Both the position numbers and the translations under genes were made by a program. A model generated the notes under the pieces. The model saw nothing but the letters and a program-made list of their open reading frames with translations. It did no database searches and was not told where the DNA came from. Shown piece after piece: positions 10,114 to 19,615 of a DNA stretch of 64,000 nt; position 1 is the stretch's first letter, and each line of letters starts with the position of its first letter. Location of the stretch: NCBI RefSeq assembly GCF_004016445.2, contig NZ_SADT02000001.1, forward strand, positions 1,345,630 through 1,409,629, read 5' to 3'. The DNA is from Mesorhizobium sp. M2E.F.Ca.ET.219.01.1.1 (GTDB lineage Bacteria > Pseudomonadota > Alphaproteobacteria > Rhizobiales > Rhizobiaceae).

Positions 10114-11343
10114 ATGAGCAGATCCTACGACATCGCGATTGCCGGCGCCGGGCCGGCCGGATTGGCCGCGGCGCTCTATCTCAAGCGGGCGGGGCACAAG
10201 GTCACCATCTTCGAGCGCTTCGACGAGCCGAAGCCGGTCGGCTCCGGCCTGATCCTGCAGCCGACCGGGCTGACCGTGCTCGCCGACCTTGGCCTGCTCG
10301 ACGAGATTCTTCCGCTTGGCAGCCGCATCGAACGGCTGCACGGCACCGATGCCAAGAGCGGACGAACCGTGCTCGAAGTTCGCTACGACGCGCGGCGCGG
10401 CCGCCGCTTCGGCCTCGCCGTGCACCGGGCAGCGCTGTTCGGGGTGCTCTACCGCGCCGCCTTGCGCGAAGCGATCGCCATCGAAACCAATGTCGAGGTC
10501 GAGACACCGGAGGCCGGCGAGCGGGTGACGCTCGTCTGCCGCAACGGCAGGCGGCTTGGGCCATTCGACCTCATCGTCCACGCCAGCGGCGCGCGCTCGA
10601 AACTGCGGCACTATCTCGGCGATGCCGCCATGCCGCGGCCGCTCGCCTATGGGGCATTCTGGGCGTCGCTGGCCTGGCGTGACGGCTTCGACCGGAGCGC
10701 CCTGCTGCAGCGCTACGACAAGGCAAGCATCATGATCGGCGTGCTGCCGATCGGCCGGCCGCAGCCTGGTGCGCAAGACATGGCCGCCTTCTTCTGGAGC
10801 CTCAAGCCGGCCGATGCCGAACGGATCAAGGCCGAGGGGCTCGAAGCCTGGAAGGCGAGAGTGGTTTCGGTGTGGCCGGAGTGCAAGGCTTTCACCGGCC
10901 AGATCGACAGTTTCGAGCAGCTCTCGCTCGCCCGTTACGGCCACCACACAATGGGGCTGCCGGCCGGCCGAAGACTTGCCGTCATCGGCGACGCCGCGCA
11001 CTCGACCAGCCCGCAGCTCGGGCAAGGCGCGAACATGGCGCTGCTCGACGCCGCCGCGCTCAACCATGCGCTGGCGCGGGCGGACAGCGTCGACGAAGCG
11101 CTGGCGACTTATGCCAGCGCACGCCGCTGGCATGTGCGGGTGTTCCAGGCGCTGTCACTGTCGCTGACGCCGTTCTACCAGTCGGACTCCGCGGCTTTGC
11201 CCTTTGTCCGCGACCGCATGGTGGCGACGCTGGCGAAGATTCCGCCGGGGCCGCAATTCCTCGCCGCCATGGTCGCCGGAACGGTGATCGACCCGTTCAG
11301 GCGGATCGGGCTTGCGGAGTTTCAGTGGCCTGCCGCCGGATGA
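10114..11343 (+). CDS. FAD-dependent monooxygenase (UbiH/PHBH fold)
   Basis: 409 residues. The N-terminal YDIAIAGAGPAGLAAALYLK is the dinucleotide-binding motif, and AVIGDAAHSTSPQLGQGANM near residue 290 is the second FAD motif (GD...P..G.G) of the p-hydroxybenzoate hydroxylase fold. Such flavoproteins hydroxylate aromatic rings with NAD(P)H and O2. The substrate is unknown. Its 3' end overlaps the 3' end of the convergent glutathione transferase gene by 47 bases. Confidence 0.85.
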   Translation: MSRSYDIAIAGAGPAGLAAALYLKRAGHKVTIFERFDEPKPVGSGLILQPTGLTVLADLGLLDEILPLGSRIERLHGTDAKSGRTVLEVRYDARRGRRFGLAVHRAALFGVLYRAALREAIAIETNVEVETPEAGERVTLVCRNGRRLGPFDLIVHASGARSKLRHYLGDAAMPRPLAYGAFWASLAWRDGFDRSALLQRYDKASIMIGVLPIGRPQPGAQDMAAFFWSLKPADAERIKAEGLEAWKARVVSVWPECKAFTGQIDSFEQLSLARYGHHTMGLPAGRRLAVIGDAAHSTSPQLGQGANMALLDAAALNHALARADSVDEALATYASARRWHVRVFQALSLSLTPFYQSDSAALPFVRDRMVATLAKIPPGPQFLAAMVAGTVIDPFRRIGLAEFQWPAAG

Positions 11344-12016
11344 TCCCGGACAGATAGGATCCCTTTGCCTGAAGGAAGGCACGTAGCCGCCGCGGATAGT
11401 CCGTGCCGACCGCCTCCTCGACCGATTGCCGCCTGCTCAAGGCCGCGCGCCAGGTCTGGACGAGCGGCTTGCCGTCGAAAATGCCGAAATCGCCGATGCG
11501 GTCGAACGTGTCGAAATAGCGGAAGATCGGCCCGTAGACGGCATCGACCAGCGAGAAACGCTCGCCGGCGAACCACGGGCCGCTTTGCCCTGCGGCAAGT
11601 TCGGCCTCCAGGCGCGCGAACATCTCGGACAAACCTCTGCTTTCATGAAGGAAAGCGGCTTCGTCGGCGGCGGAATAGAAGCGGCCTATGGCATTGAGGA
11701 TGGCCGAGCCGAATTCGACCCAGGCGCGATGCCTGGCCCGCGCCAGCGGATCGGCAGGGTGCAATGGATTGGCCTCGGTCTCCTCGAGGAATTCGAGGAT
11801 GACGGCGGATTCGAAAATCACCTCCTCCGAGTGGCCGTGCCGGACGCGGAGTAGAGGCACCTTGCCGAGCGGCGAGATGGCTCTGAACCAAGCAGGCTTA
11901 TCGGCAAGGTCGACGTTGACCCGCTCGAACGCCACGCCTTTTTCGGCAAGCGCGATAGCGGCGCGCTGGACGTAGGGGCAGAGGTGATGACTGACGAGGG
12001 TGAGCCTTGCGGTCAT
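11297..12016 (-). CDS. Glutathione S-transferase family protein
   Basis: 239 residues. The thioredoxin-fold N-terminus has SHHLCPYVQRAAIALAEKG with a CPYV motif, and a later PLGKVPLL contains the cis-proline; the helical C-terminal domain includes GPWFAGERFSLVDAVYGPIF. ATG 12016 is chosen because GGGGAG lies at good spacing and it follows the Rieske stop by one base; an alternative start at 12034 would overlap that gene. The CPYV cysteine suggests an Omega/Beta-like or reductive GST. It forms an operon with the Rieske gene, divergent from the MarR regulator. Confidence 0.85.
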   Translation of the reverse strand: MTARLTLVSHHLCPYVQRAAIALAEKGVAFERVNVDLADKPAWFRAISPLGKVPLLRVRHGHSEEVIFESAVILEFLEETEANPLHPADPLARARHRAWVEFGSAILNAIGRFYSAADEAAFLHESRGLSEMFARLEAELAAGQSGPWFAGERFSLVDAVYGPIFRYFDTFDRIGDFGIFDGKPLVQTWRAALSRRQSVEEAVGTDYPRRLRAFLQAKGSYLSGIIRRQATETPQARSA

Positions 12017-12017
12017 C

Positions 12018-12323
12018 TCATTCTCCCCAGACATAATTGAGCGCGCCGTCTTCGACGCGGGTCGACAAAAACATCAGGCGCGAGCCTTTTGGCGCCGGTC
12101 CTTCGAGACGCTCGCCGCTTTCCATGTCGAATTTCGCGCCGTGCCATTGGCAGACAAGTGAGCCGTCCTTGCAGTCCAGCGGTCCGCCGAAATGCAGGCA
12201 GACATTGACCGCGGCGCGGATGCGATCGCCGCTGCGCCAGACATGCACCTCGCGGCCGAAGAAGGGCGCGATCAGGCTGCCGGTCTGGGGGATATCGGCG
12301 ATCTTGCAGATTTCATGTTTCAT
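12018..12323 (-). CDS. Rieske [2Fe-2S] ferredoxin-like protein
   Basis: 101 residues from ATG 12323; the frame is open upstream but that part crosses the palindromic operators. The cluster ligands are CLH and CQWH (C-x-H ... C-x2-H) in VNVCLHFGGPLDCKDGSL and VCQWHGAKFDMESGERLEGP. It is a small soluble Rieske protein, likely an electron carrier for an oxygenase or similar enzyme. It is the first gene of a two-gene operon with the GST and is probably repressed by the divergent MarR protein through the three palindromes just upstream. Confidence 0.9.
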   Translation of the reverse strand: MKHEICKIADIPQTGSLIAPFFGREVHVWRSGDRIRAAVNVCLHFGGPLDCKDGSLVCQWHGAKFDMESGERLEGPAPKGSRLMFLSTRVEDGALNYVWGE

Positions 12324-12339
12324 CGGAGAACTCCCTATC

Positions 12340-12400
12340 GATGCAATTGCATCTATATGGATGCAATTGCATCGATCGTCAAGCTTGATGCAATTGCATC
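12340..12400. promoter_or_regulatory. Three identical palindromic operators GATGCAATTGCATC
   Basis: The perfect 14-base palindrome GATGCAATTGCATC occurs at 12340-12353, 12360-12373 and 12387-12400, with centre spacings of 20 and 27 bases. All three lie in the 96-base gap between the divergent Rieske gene (start 12323) and the marR-like gene (start 12420). MarR-type dimers bind palindromes of this kind, so these are very likely operators for autoregulation and for control of the Rieske-GST operon. That the binder is the adjacent MarR is inference. Confidence 0.85.
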
Positions 12401-12419
12401 TATCCATTAGGCTGCGCCG

Positions 12420-12875
12420 ATGACGAAGAAATCGCCGTCGCCAGAGGCCATTGCAGCCTGGGCGCGCCTCGTGCGCGTCTCGCGCCAACTGGTCGAAAGG
12501 ACCGAGGATGCGCTGAAGGCAAACGGCCTGCCGCCGCTCGCCTGGTATGACGTGCTGCATGAACTGGCCGAAGCGGGCGAGGGCGGGCTCAGGCCGTTCG
12601 AGCTGATCGATCGTGTGCTGTTGGCGCAGTACGGCGTCTCACGGCTGCTGGCCCGGCTGGAGGCGGATGGCCTGGTCGAAAAGCTGCCCGTCTCCGACGA
12701 TGGCCGCGGGCAGACCGTTCGCATCACGGCAAGCGGCCGGGAGATGCGCCGCCGCATCTGGGCGGTCTATGGCGCTTGCATTGCCGACCGAATGGGCGAC
12801 AGGCTTTCAGCCCAGGACCTGAAGACATTGGCCAGCCTGCTCGGACGGCTGCGCGACCCTCCGGCCAGCGATTAG
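12420..12875 (+). CDS. MarR-family transcriptional regulator
   Basis: 151 residues. A helical N-terminus is followed by the winged-helix DNA-binding region, LRPFELIDRVLLAQYGVSRL then LEADGLVEKLPVSDDGRGQT with the typical D-x-R-G wing, and a C-terminal dimerisation helix. It is divergent from the Rieske-GST operon with three copies of GATGCAATTGCATC between them. The ligand is unknown; the MarR/GST/Rieske combination suggests response to phenolic or electrophilic compounds. Confidence 0.92.
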   Translation: MTKKSPSPEAIAAWARLVRVSRQLVERTEDALKANGLPPLAWYDVLHELAEAGEGGLRPFELIDRVLLAQYGVSRLLARLEADGLVEKLPVSDDGRGQTVRITASGREMRRRIWAVYGACIADRMGDRLSAQDLKTLASLLGRLRDPPASD

Positions 12876-12955
12876 CTGACGAGCTCTCGCTGCTCCGTTT
12901 GGGCATTTTTCGCGGTAGCCCCTTGCATCGGACACCGGAATACGCAATAAACCGA

Positions 12956-12970
12956 ACCGTAACGTACGGT
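12956..12970. promoter_or_regulatory. Candidate TetR operator ACCGT-N5-ACGGT
   Basis: ACCGTAACGTACGGT is an inverted repeat with 5-base arms and 5-base spacer, 10 bases upstream of the GTG start of the TetR regulator; an overlapping CGTACGGTACG extends the symmetry. Its place fits an autoregulatory operator. There is a single copy only and no comparative evidence. Confidence 0.4.
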
Positions 12971-12980
12971 ACGCCTCTGC

Positions 12981-14704
<1,724 letters not shown>

Positions 14705-14765
14705 GGCGATCCACGTTCCTTTACCTTGCGCGTCCCCCGGGCTTTGCCCTGCGGTCGCGGGGGGT

Positions 14766-14802
14766 GATCGCGAAGAACTAGCTGGTCGACAAGGCGAAGA
14801 GC
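14766..14802 (+). repeat. Diverged duplicate of the ilvC 3' end
   Basis: Bases 14766-14802 match 14665-14701, the last codons of ilvC, at 34 of 37 positions, an offset of 101 bases. The copy carries TAG where ilvC has AAG, so it cannot extend the protein. It lies between the ilvC stop and its terminator, in untranslated sequence. Probably a remnant of a tandem duplication that separated the terminator from the gene. Confidence 0.75.
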
Positions 14803-14830
14803 CAGTTCGAAATTTGAAACTGCTTGGAGA

Positions 14831-14859
14831 AGCCGACGGAGCGATCCGCCGGCTTTTTT
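14831..14859 (+). terminator. Rho-independent terminator after ilvC
   Basis: AGCCGACGGA, loop GCGA, TCCGCCGGCT, then TTTTT: a ten-pair stem with one A-C mismatch followed by a T tract, typical of an intrinsic terminator. It lies 127 bases after the ilvC stop. Confidence 0.75.
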
Positions 14860-14940
14860 CATCCGGCTGTTTCATTCCGGTACGACTACGCTGGCACGCG
14901 ATTCGCTTCGCATGGCCCAGAACGTGGTGGGAGACTGGCG

Positions 14941-15213
14941 ATGGAAACGACGGACAATGGCTCCGCATTTGCCGGCGAACGCCGGATGGAGCGGCGCAGG
15001 CGTGTGCTGAGGGGCGCAACCTTGCGGTTCAACGGCGGCTTCGGAGCAGTGGAAGGATCGGTGCGCAACGAGTCCGAACACGGCGCGCAACTGAGCTTCG
15101 GCGATGCGACCGGCGTGCCGCAGTGCTTCGAGCTGGTGGTCAATGGCACTGCGCGTGCCGCGCTTGTGCGCTGGCGCTCGGCGAGGCTGGTCGGCGTTCA
15201 ATTCGTCGCCTGA
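14941..15213 (+). CDS. PilZ domain-containing protein (small, plus strand)
   Basis: 90 residues. The PilZ pattern is visible: an arginine-rich start, RRMERRRRVLRGATLRF, giving the RxxxR c-di-GMP-binding motif, then VRNESEHGAQLSF as the (D/N)xSxxG motif, and VNGTARAALVRWRSARLVGV as the final beta strands. PilZ proteins bind cyclic di-GMP; stand-alone ones act on flagella, cellulose or other targets. It is convergent with a second PilZ gene only 18 bases away. The target is unknown. Confidence 0.75.
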   Translation: METTDNGSAFAGERRMERRRRVLRGATLRFNGGFGAVEGSVRNESEHGAQLSFGDATGVPQCFELVVNGTARAALVRWRSARLVGVQFVA

Positions 15214-15231
15214 GAAGGCGCGATCAGCCCT

Positions 15232-15567
15232 TCAGCCGTAGTGCCAGTGTGGCTTAGGCTCGGTGCCGGTGAACTCGACGCCGATGCGGTCCTCGCGGCG
15301 CCAGCGCACCACGGCCCTGTAGCCGATGCCGTCGACCGGCACATAGAGCAGGAATTCGTCCGGCACGCGCGAATCGATCGGCACTTTCAGCTCCGCGCCG
15401 TTCGAATGCATGTTGCGCACCGTGCATCTCACTTCGGAATTGTTGATGCCGGTCAGGATCGCCGCGCCCTTCAGCACGCGTTGCCTGTGTTGGTTTCTGT
15501 GTTCGTTTTCGGCCATGGCGAGCACGTCTCGCACCTCGTTCGCGCGAATCTTTATACTGGGGGACAT
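15232..15567 (-). CDS. PilZ domain-containing protein (minus strand)
   Basis: 111 residues from ATG 15567; a shorter form from ATG 15516 (MAENEHRNQHRQRVLKGAAI) is also possible, and neither has a strong ribosome-binding site. The domain shows QHRQRVLKGAAILTG (RxxxR-like), VRNMHSNGAELKVP as the NxxxxG motif, and AVVRWRREDRIGVEF as closing strands. It probably binds cyclic di-GMP or is a degenerate PilZ, since the serine of the (D/N)xSxxG motif falls in MHSNG. Divergent neighbour: the BA14K gene lies further down on the same strand. Confidence 0.75.
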   Translation of the reverse strand: MSPSIKIRANEVRDVLAMAENEHRNQHRQRVLKGAAILTGINNSEVRCTVRNMHSNGAELKVPIDSRVPDEFLLYVPVDGIGYRAVVRWRREDRIGVEFTGTEPKPHWHYG

Positions 15568-15686
15568 CCGCAAGGATGAATAGCCGCCGCCGATGAATTT
15601 AGGGTTATATCGGCCGGTGGCGACCACAAGTTGCGCTAAAATAAAACGGCGCCGCGAAGGGCGCCGTTTCTGTGCCAGCAGGCCGC

Positions 15687-16280
15687 TCAGATATAGGGCG
15701 AAATGCACTGCCGGCGCGGCCCGTAGTTGGGCTGGAACGTGTTGTCCCAGGCCCGATAGGACCGGTAGCGGTCGTAGCACCATTGGACATGGGCCCTGGA
15801 AAGCCGCTCGGTCCGGTAGATGCGCCGCGGCTGAACGTAGCGCGGATAGGGGTCGTAGTAGTAGGGATCGTAGTAATTGTTGTAGGCCAAGCTGCCCAGG
15901 CCCAGGCCGAGACCCAACCCAAGCAGCGCCGCGTCGCTGTCCCGGAAGTGACGATGATGGTGGTGCCGCCAGCGCCAGTCGCCGTCGCCATTCCAATTGC
16001 CGCCGTCCCAGTTGCGGGAGAAGTGCCGATCGCCGCGCCACCTATCGCCGCGCCACCTGAAGTCGCCGCCGCGCCGCCAGCGCCAGTCATACATCTGCGG
16101 CGAGTAGTTGTTGCCGCCAGCCCAACTGTCGCGGACGGGAATGATCGTCGGGGCGGCGGTATTCGTTGCGACGCCGAGATCGGGTTGCAGGATCGGGCCG
16201 GCGACCGACGGCGCGGTCACGCCGGCAACGAGCCCCAGGGCCAAAAGCCCGGATCTGAAGGAAAAAAAGAACGGTTTCAT
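15687..16280 (-). CDS. BA14K family protein (secreted, lectin-like)
   Basis: 197 residues from ATG 16280, preceded by GGAG. A signal peptide is visible ([19 protein letters not shown], cleavage near SVAGP). The middle is rich in Arg, Trp, Gly, Asp and His, and a glycine-leucine patch ([15 protein letters not shown]) precedes a Tyr-rich part. The C-terminal [19 protein letters not shown] followed by two-residue-spaced [14 protein letters not shown] is the BA14K signature, known from a Brucella immunoreactive lectin-like protein. It is probably an envelope protein; its role in rhizobia is not defined. Confidence 0.88.
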   Translation of the reverse strand: MKPFFFSFRSGLLALGLVAGVTAPSVAGPILQPDLGVATNTAAPTIIPVRDSWAGGNNYSPQMYDWRWRRGGDFRWRGDRWRGDRHFSRNWDGGNWNGDGDWRWRHHHHRHFRDSDAALLGLGLGLGLGSLAYNNYYDPYYYDPYPRYVQPRRIYRTERLSRAHVQWCYDRYRSYRAWDNTFQPNYGPRRQCISPYI

Positions 16281-16446
16281 TTCACTCTCCAAGGAGTAAA
16301 GGCCCCACGCCCAGAGCATCCCGGGAATGGGCTTATTGTTGGAACTTTCCGTCTGAACGGAAGATGAACGGAAAGGTTCCATCAACCATAACGAGCATCT
16401 AGCCTGGCTCTTGTCTTCGCCTTCGCTTGCAGGCAAAGGTCAGGCC

Positions 16447-17559
16447 ATGTCGCTGCGCCTCGCCACCTTCAATGTCGAGAACCTGATGAACAGGTTCGAT
16501 TTCTCGGGCTATCGCAACCAGCTCAATGAAGACCGCACGCTGGCGCTGTTCGACATCCAAAGCGAGGCCGAATATCGGGTCCTCGAACAGGCGCGCGCGA
16601 TCGCCCAGTCCGACGATACCCGCCAGTTGACGGCGCTCGCCATCGCGGCCACCCGCGCGGACATCATCTGCATGCAGGAGGTCGACAATATCGAGGCGCT
16701 GAAGGCGTTCGAATATGGCTATCTGTTCAAGATGATCGGGCAGGGCTACCGGCAGAAATACACCACGGCAGGGAACGACTCCCGCGGCATCGATGTCGCG
16801 GTGATGATGCGCAACGAGACCATGCAGGGCCAGCCGATCGAGTTCGTGCGCATGACGAGCCATGCCTATATCACGTTCGAGCGGTTCGGCCTCTTCACGC
16901 CGGAGCTTGCGGCGCTCGGGCATGTGGCCAGCGATCGCATCTTTCGCCGGGACTGCCTGGAGGTCGACCTCACTGTCGGCGGCGTGCCGCTGACACTCTA
17001 TCTCGTGCATTTCAAGTCGATGGGCTCACCGCGCAACGGGCTGGACGGCCGCGAGGCGACAATGCCGCTGCGCATGGCCGAGGCGCAAGCCGTGCGCCGC
17101 ATCATCGAGGAGCGTTTCGGCAAGGACCATGCCGCCGACAAGCGCTGGGCGATCTGCGGCGACATGAACGATTACCGGCAGCGTGTGAGGATCGAGGGCG
17201 ACAGCTTCGACGGCCATCGCTTCGAGGTGGTCGATGAAGCCCAGTCCTCGATCAACGTGCTGACCGCCGGCGGGTTCTGCGAGAATGTCGTCGAGCGGCG
17301 GCCGGAGATGGATCGCTGGAGCTTCTACCACACGCGCGACCCGGAGGAGCGGCATCTCTGCCAGCTCGATTACATCCTCCTGTCGAGGGCGCTGGCGGCG
17401 AAGAACGCGACCGCCGTGCCGGACATCATCCGCAACGGCCAGCCCTGGCGCACCATCTTCCCGGCGGGCCAGGAGGTCGAGCGTTTCCCGCGCGCCGGCT
17501 GGGACAGGCCGAAAGCGTCGGACCATTGCCCCGTGGCGATCACATTGGACATGGCGTGA
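16447..17559 (+). CDS. Endonuclease/exonuclease/phosphatase family protein
   Basis: 370 residues from ATG 16447. RLATFNVENLMNRFD, IICMQEVDNIEAL (catalytic Glu), YLVHFKSMGSPR, ICGDMNDYRQRV (D-x-N) and the terminal KASDHCPVAITLDM (SDH) are the ordered metal and phosphate-binding motifs of the EEP superfamily. The substrate may be DNA, a phospholipid or a phosphoester; sequence alone does not decide. No signal peptide is seen. Its stop is four bases before the TTG start of the Nudix gene, so the two form an operon. Confidence 0.85.
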   Translation: MSLRLATFNVENLMNRFDFSGYRNQLNEDRTLALFDIQSEAEYRVLEQARAIAQSDDTRQLTALAIAATRADIICMQEVDNIEALKAFEYGYLFKMIGQGYRQKYTTAGNDSRGIDVAVMMRNETMQGQPIEFVRMTSHAYITFERFGLFTPELAALGHVASDRIFRRDCLEVDLTVGGVPLTLYLVHFKSMGSPRNGLDGREATMPLRMAEAQAVRRIIEERFGKDHAADKRWAICGDMNDYRQRVRIEGDSFDGHRFEVVDEAQSSINVLTAGGFCENVVERRPEMDRWSFYHTRDPEERHLCQLDYILLSRALAAKNATAVPDIIRNGQPWRTIFPAGQEVERFPRAGWDRPKASDHCPVAITLDMA

Positions 17560-17563
17560 CCCC

Positions 17564-18289
17564 TTGAGTTTCGATCTGCCCCGCAATGTCATCCTGCCGG
17601 TCGATGCGATCGACGTCCGCCTCGATCCCGGGCCGCATCCCTTCGCGCTGAGCAATGCGGCGGCGATCGCCGAGAACTGGCGGCAGGAAATGGCGGCCAA
17701 CCCGGCGCTGTTCGATGGCACGGTGGTGCTGCTTTCCGAGCTCGCTTACAGAGACAGCCGCCTCGTCGGCCGCTGCCACGCGGTGAGGTTCTCGACCTTC
17801 ATGCTATGGCGCAAGCGGCGCGAGAACTCCGGCGCCGAGCATGCCTATGCGCACGCTGTGCTGGTCGCCGGCGACAATGCGCTTGTGGCGATCCGCATGG
17901 GCCGCCACACGGTCAATGCCGGCCGCGTCTATTTCGCCGCCGGCTCGTTCGAGCCGGTCGATTTTCGAGACGGACTGGTCGATATCGACTTCAACATGAT
18001 ACGCGAGGTGGGGGAGGAGACCGGGCTCGATCTTTCAGCGGCCGAGCGTGGACAGCGCTATCACGCGCTGTCGACGGCGAGCGGCACGGTGATCTTCCGC
18101 CGCTACCGTGTGGCCGAAACGGCCGATGAGCTGGCGCGGCGTATCAGCGCCTTCGTCGCCAGTGAAGATGAGCCGGAGATCGAGGGGCCGGTCATCATCC
18201 GCAACGCCACCGATCTGCCGGATGGGCTGATGGGGCATATGAAGCCGCTGATCGAATGGCATTTCGCTGACAGCGGCGAGGTCCGCTAG
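17564..18289 (+). CDS. Nudix-family hydrolase
   Basis: About 241 residues if started at TTG 17564, the first candidate after the preceding stop; no ATG in frame gives a better N-terminus. The Nudix helix is recognisable in DFNMIREVGEETGLDL (REUxEExGU), though the leading glycine spacing is unusual. FAAGSFEPVDFRDGLVDID precedes it. It cleaves nucleoside diphosphates linked to another moiety; substrate unknown. It is coupled to the upstream EEP gene, which hints at joint action on a phosphoester. The TAG stop is also the first three bases of an interspersed repeat. Confidence 0.75.
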   Translation: MSFDLPRNVILPVDAIDVRLDPGPHPFALSNAAAIAENWRQEMAANPALFDGTVVLLSELAYRDSRLVGRCHAVRFSTFMLWRKRRENSGAEHAYAHAVLVAGDNALVAIRMGRHTVNAGRVYFAAGSFEPVDFRDGLVDIDFNMIREVGEETGLDLSAAERGQRYHALSTASGTVIFRRYRVAETADELARRISAFVASEDEPEIEGPVIIRNATDLPDGLMGHMKPLIEWHFADSGEVR

Positions 18290-18390
18290 AGCGTTTCACT
18301 GTTTCACGGAAACGGCGAAGCGCTCTAGCTCTTTGTTTTTACGCAGTTCCGGACGGAAAACCGATCACACTTTTCCTGGAACTGCTCTAA
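18287..18390. repeat. Interspersed rhizobial repeat, family A, long copy with leading hairpin
   Basis: A first hairpin runs from TAGAGCG (18287) to CGCTCTA (ending 18327), followed by a T-rich spacer and the core TTCCGGACGGAAAA with trailer TTTTCCTGGAACTGCTCTA. The core and trailer are shared with 7333-7375 and 60144-60203. It fills the gap between the convergent Nudix and acdS genes and may act as a bidirectional terminator. The Nudix stop codon TAG belongs to the element. Confidence 0.7.
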
Positions 18391-18394
18391 CTCC

Positions 18395-19468
18395 TCAAGG
18401 AAAGAGCGGCGGCAGCGCGTCGTCATGCGGCGCGCCTTTTCCGGGGGCGCCGTCGTCCTTGTAGTAATAGCTGTAACCGTTGATGGCCGGCGCGCCGCCG
18501 AGATGCGCATAGAGAATTCTCGAACCTTCGGGGAAAAACCCCTTCCGGGTCAGGTCGATCAGCCCCTGCATCGACTTTCCCTCATAGACCGGATCGGTGA
18601 TCATCGCCTCGGTGCGGGCAGCCAGCCGGATCGCGTCGTTCGTTTCGTTCGATGGAACGCCATAGGCCGGATAGGCATAGTCGGGATTGATGACGATTTC
18701 GTCCTCGCGCACGGCGCGGCCCAGCCCGACGAGAGCGACGGTGTCGTCGACGATGCGGCGGACCTGCGCGCGGGTCTGGTCGAGCGTGCCGGAGGCATCG
18801 ATGCCGATCACCCGCTCGGCGCGGTTTTGCGCGGCGAAGCCGACGATCATGCCGGCCTGCGTCGAGCCGGTCACGACACAGACGATGATGTAGTCGAATT
18901 TGAAACCGAGTTCAGCTTCCTGCTTCGCCACCTCCTCGGCGAAGCCGACATAGCCCAGGCCACCGAACTTGTGCACCGAGGCGCCGGCTGGGATAGGGTA
19001 GGGCTTGCCGCCCGCATCCTTCACCGACTGAATCGCATCCTGCCAGCTCTTGCGGATGCCGATGTCGAAACCGTCGTCGACGAGCCGGCTGTCGGCGCCC
19101 ATCAGGCGCGTCAGCAGGATATTGCCGACCCGGTCGTAGACCGCATCATAGTGCGGCACCCATTTCTCCTGGATCACCACGCATTTCATGCCGATCTTGG
19201 CGGCCGTCGCGGCGACCATGCGCGTGTGGTTCGACTGGACGCCGCCGATCGACACCAGCGTGTCGGCGCCCGACGCGATCGCATCGGGCACGATGTATTC
19301 GAGCTTGCGCAGCTTGTTGCCGCCCATGGCCAGCCCGGAATTGCAATCGTCACGCTTTGCGTAGACCCGCACCTTGCCGCCGAGCGCCGCGCTGAGACGC
19401 GGCAGATGCTCGATCGGCGTCGGTCCGAAGGTCAGCGGATAGCGTTCAAATTTCTCGAGAAGCGACAT
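18395..19468 (-). CDS. acdS: 1-aminocyclopropane-1-carboxylate (ACC) deaminase
   Basis: 357 residues from ATG 19468. The sequence follows known AcdS closely: [20 protein letters not shown], then the PLP lysine K52 in [10 protein letters not shown] and S79 in [10 protein letters not shown]. The residues that separate true ACC deaminase from D-cysteine desulfhydrase, Glu in [10 protein letters not shown] and Leu in [14 protein letters not shown], are both present. It converts the ethylene precursor ACC to 2-oxobutyrate and ammonia, so lowers plant ethylene near the bacterium. The C-terminus is about 20 residues longer than usual. Divergent from an Lrp-type regulator. Confidence 0.95.
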   Translation of the reverse strand: MSLLEKFERYPLTFGPTPIEHLPRLSAALGGKVRVYAKRDDCNSGLAMGGNKLRKLEYIVPDAIASGADTLVSIGGVQSNHTRMVAATAAKIGMKCVVIQEKWVPHYDAVYDRVGNILLTRLMGADSRLVDDGFDIGIRKSWQDAIQSVKDAGGKPYPIPAGASVHKFGGLGYVGFAEEVAKQEAELGFKFDYIIVCVVTGSTQAGMIVGFAAQNRAERVIGIDASGTLDQTRAQVRRIVDDTVALVGLGRAVREDEIVINPDYAYPAYGVPSNETNDAIRLAARTEAMITDPVYEGKSMQGLIDLTRKGFFPEGSRILYAHLGGAPAINGYSYYYKDDGAPGKGAPHDDALPPLFP

Positions 19469-19615
19469 CGACCTGCCCTCCGCCATGCCATTTTTCAACA
19501 GGCCCAGGATAGGCCGAAATGCATGAAAAGTGCTCTCGAACTTGCCTTCAAGATTTTTGTATAGCCGCCAAAGGCCGTGCTAGTGTTGGATAAAACAGCT
19601 ATTCAGGTTACGAAA

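Noticed and set aside
14705..14830. Read-through extension of IlvC into the duplicated tail
   Set aside because: The ilvC stop TAA is intact, the offset of 101 is not a multiple of three and the copy has its own stop.
18395..19468. D-cysteine desulfhydrase instead of ACC deaminase
   Set aside because: The Glu and Leu residues specific to ACC deaminase (in ARTEAM and YAHLGG) are both present and the gene is paired with an acdR-like regulator.
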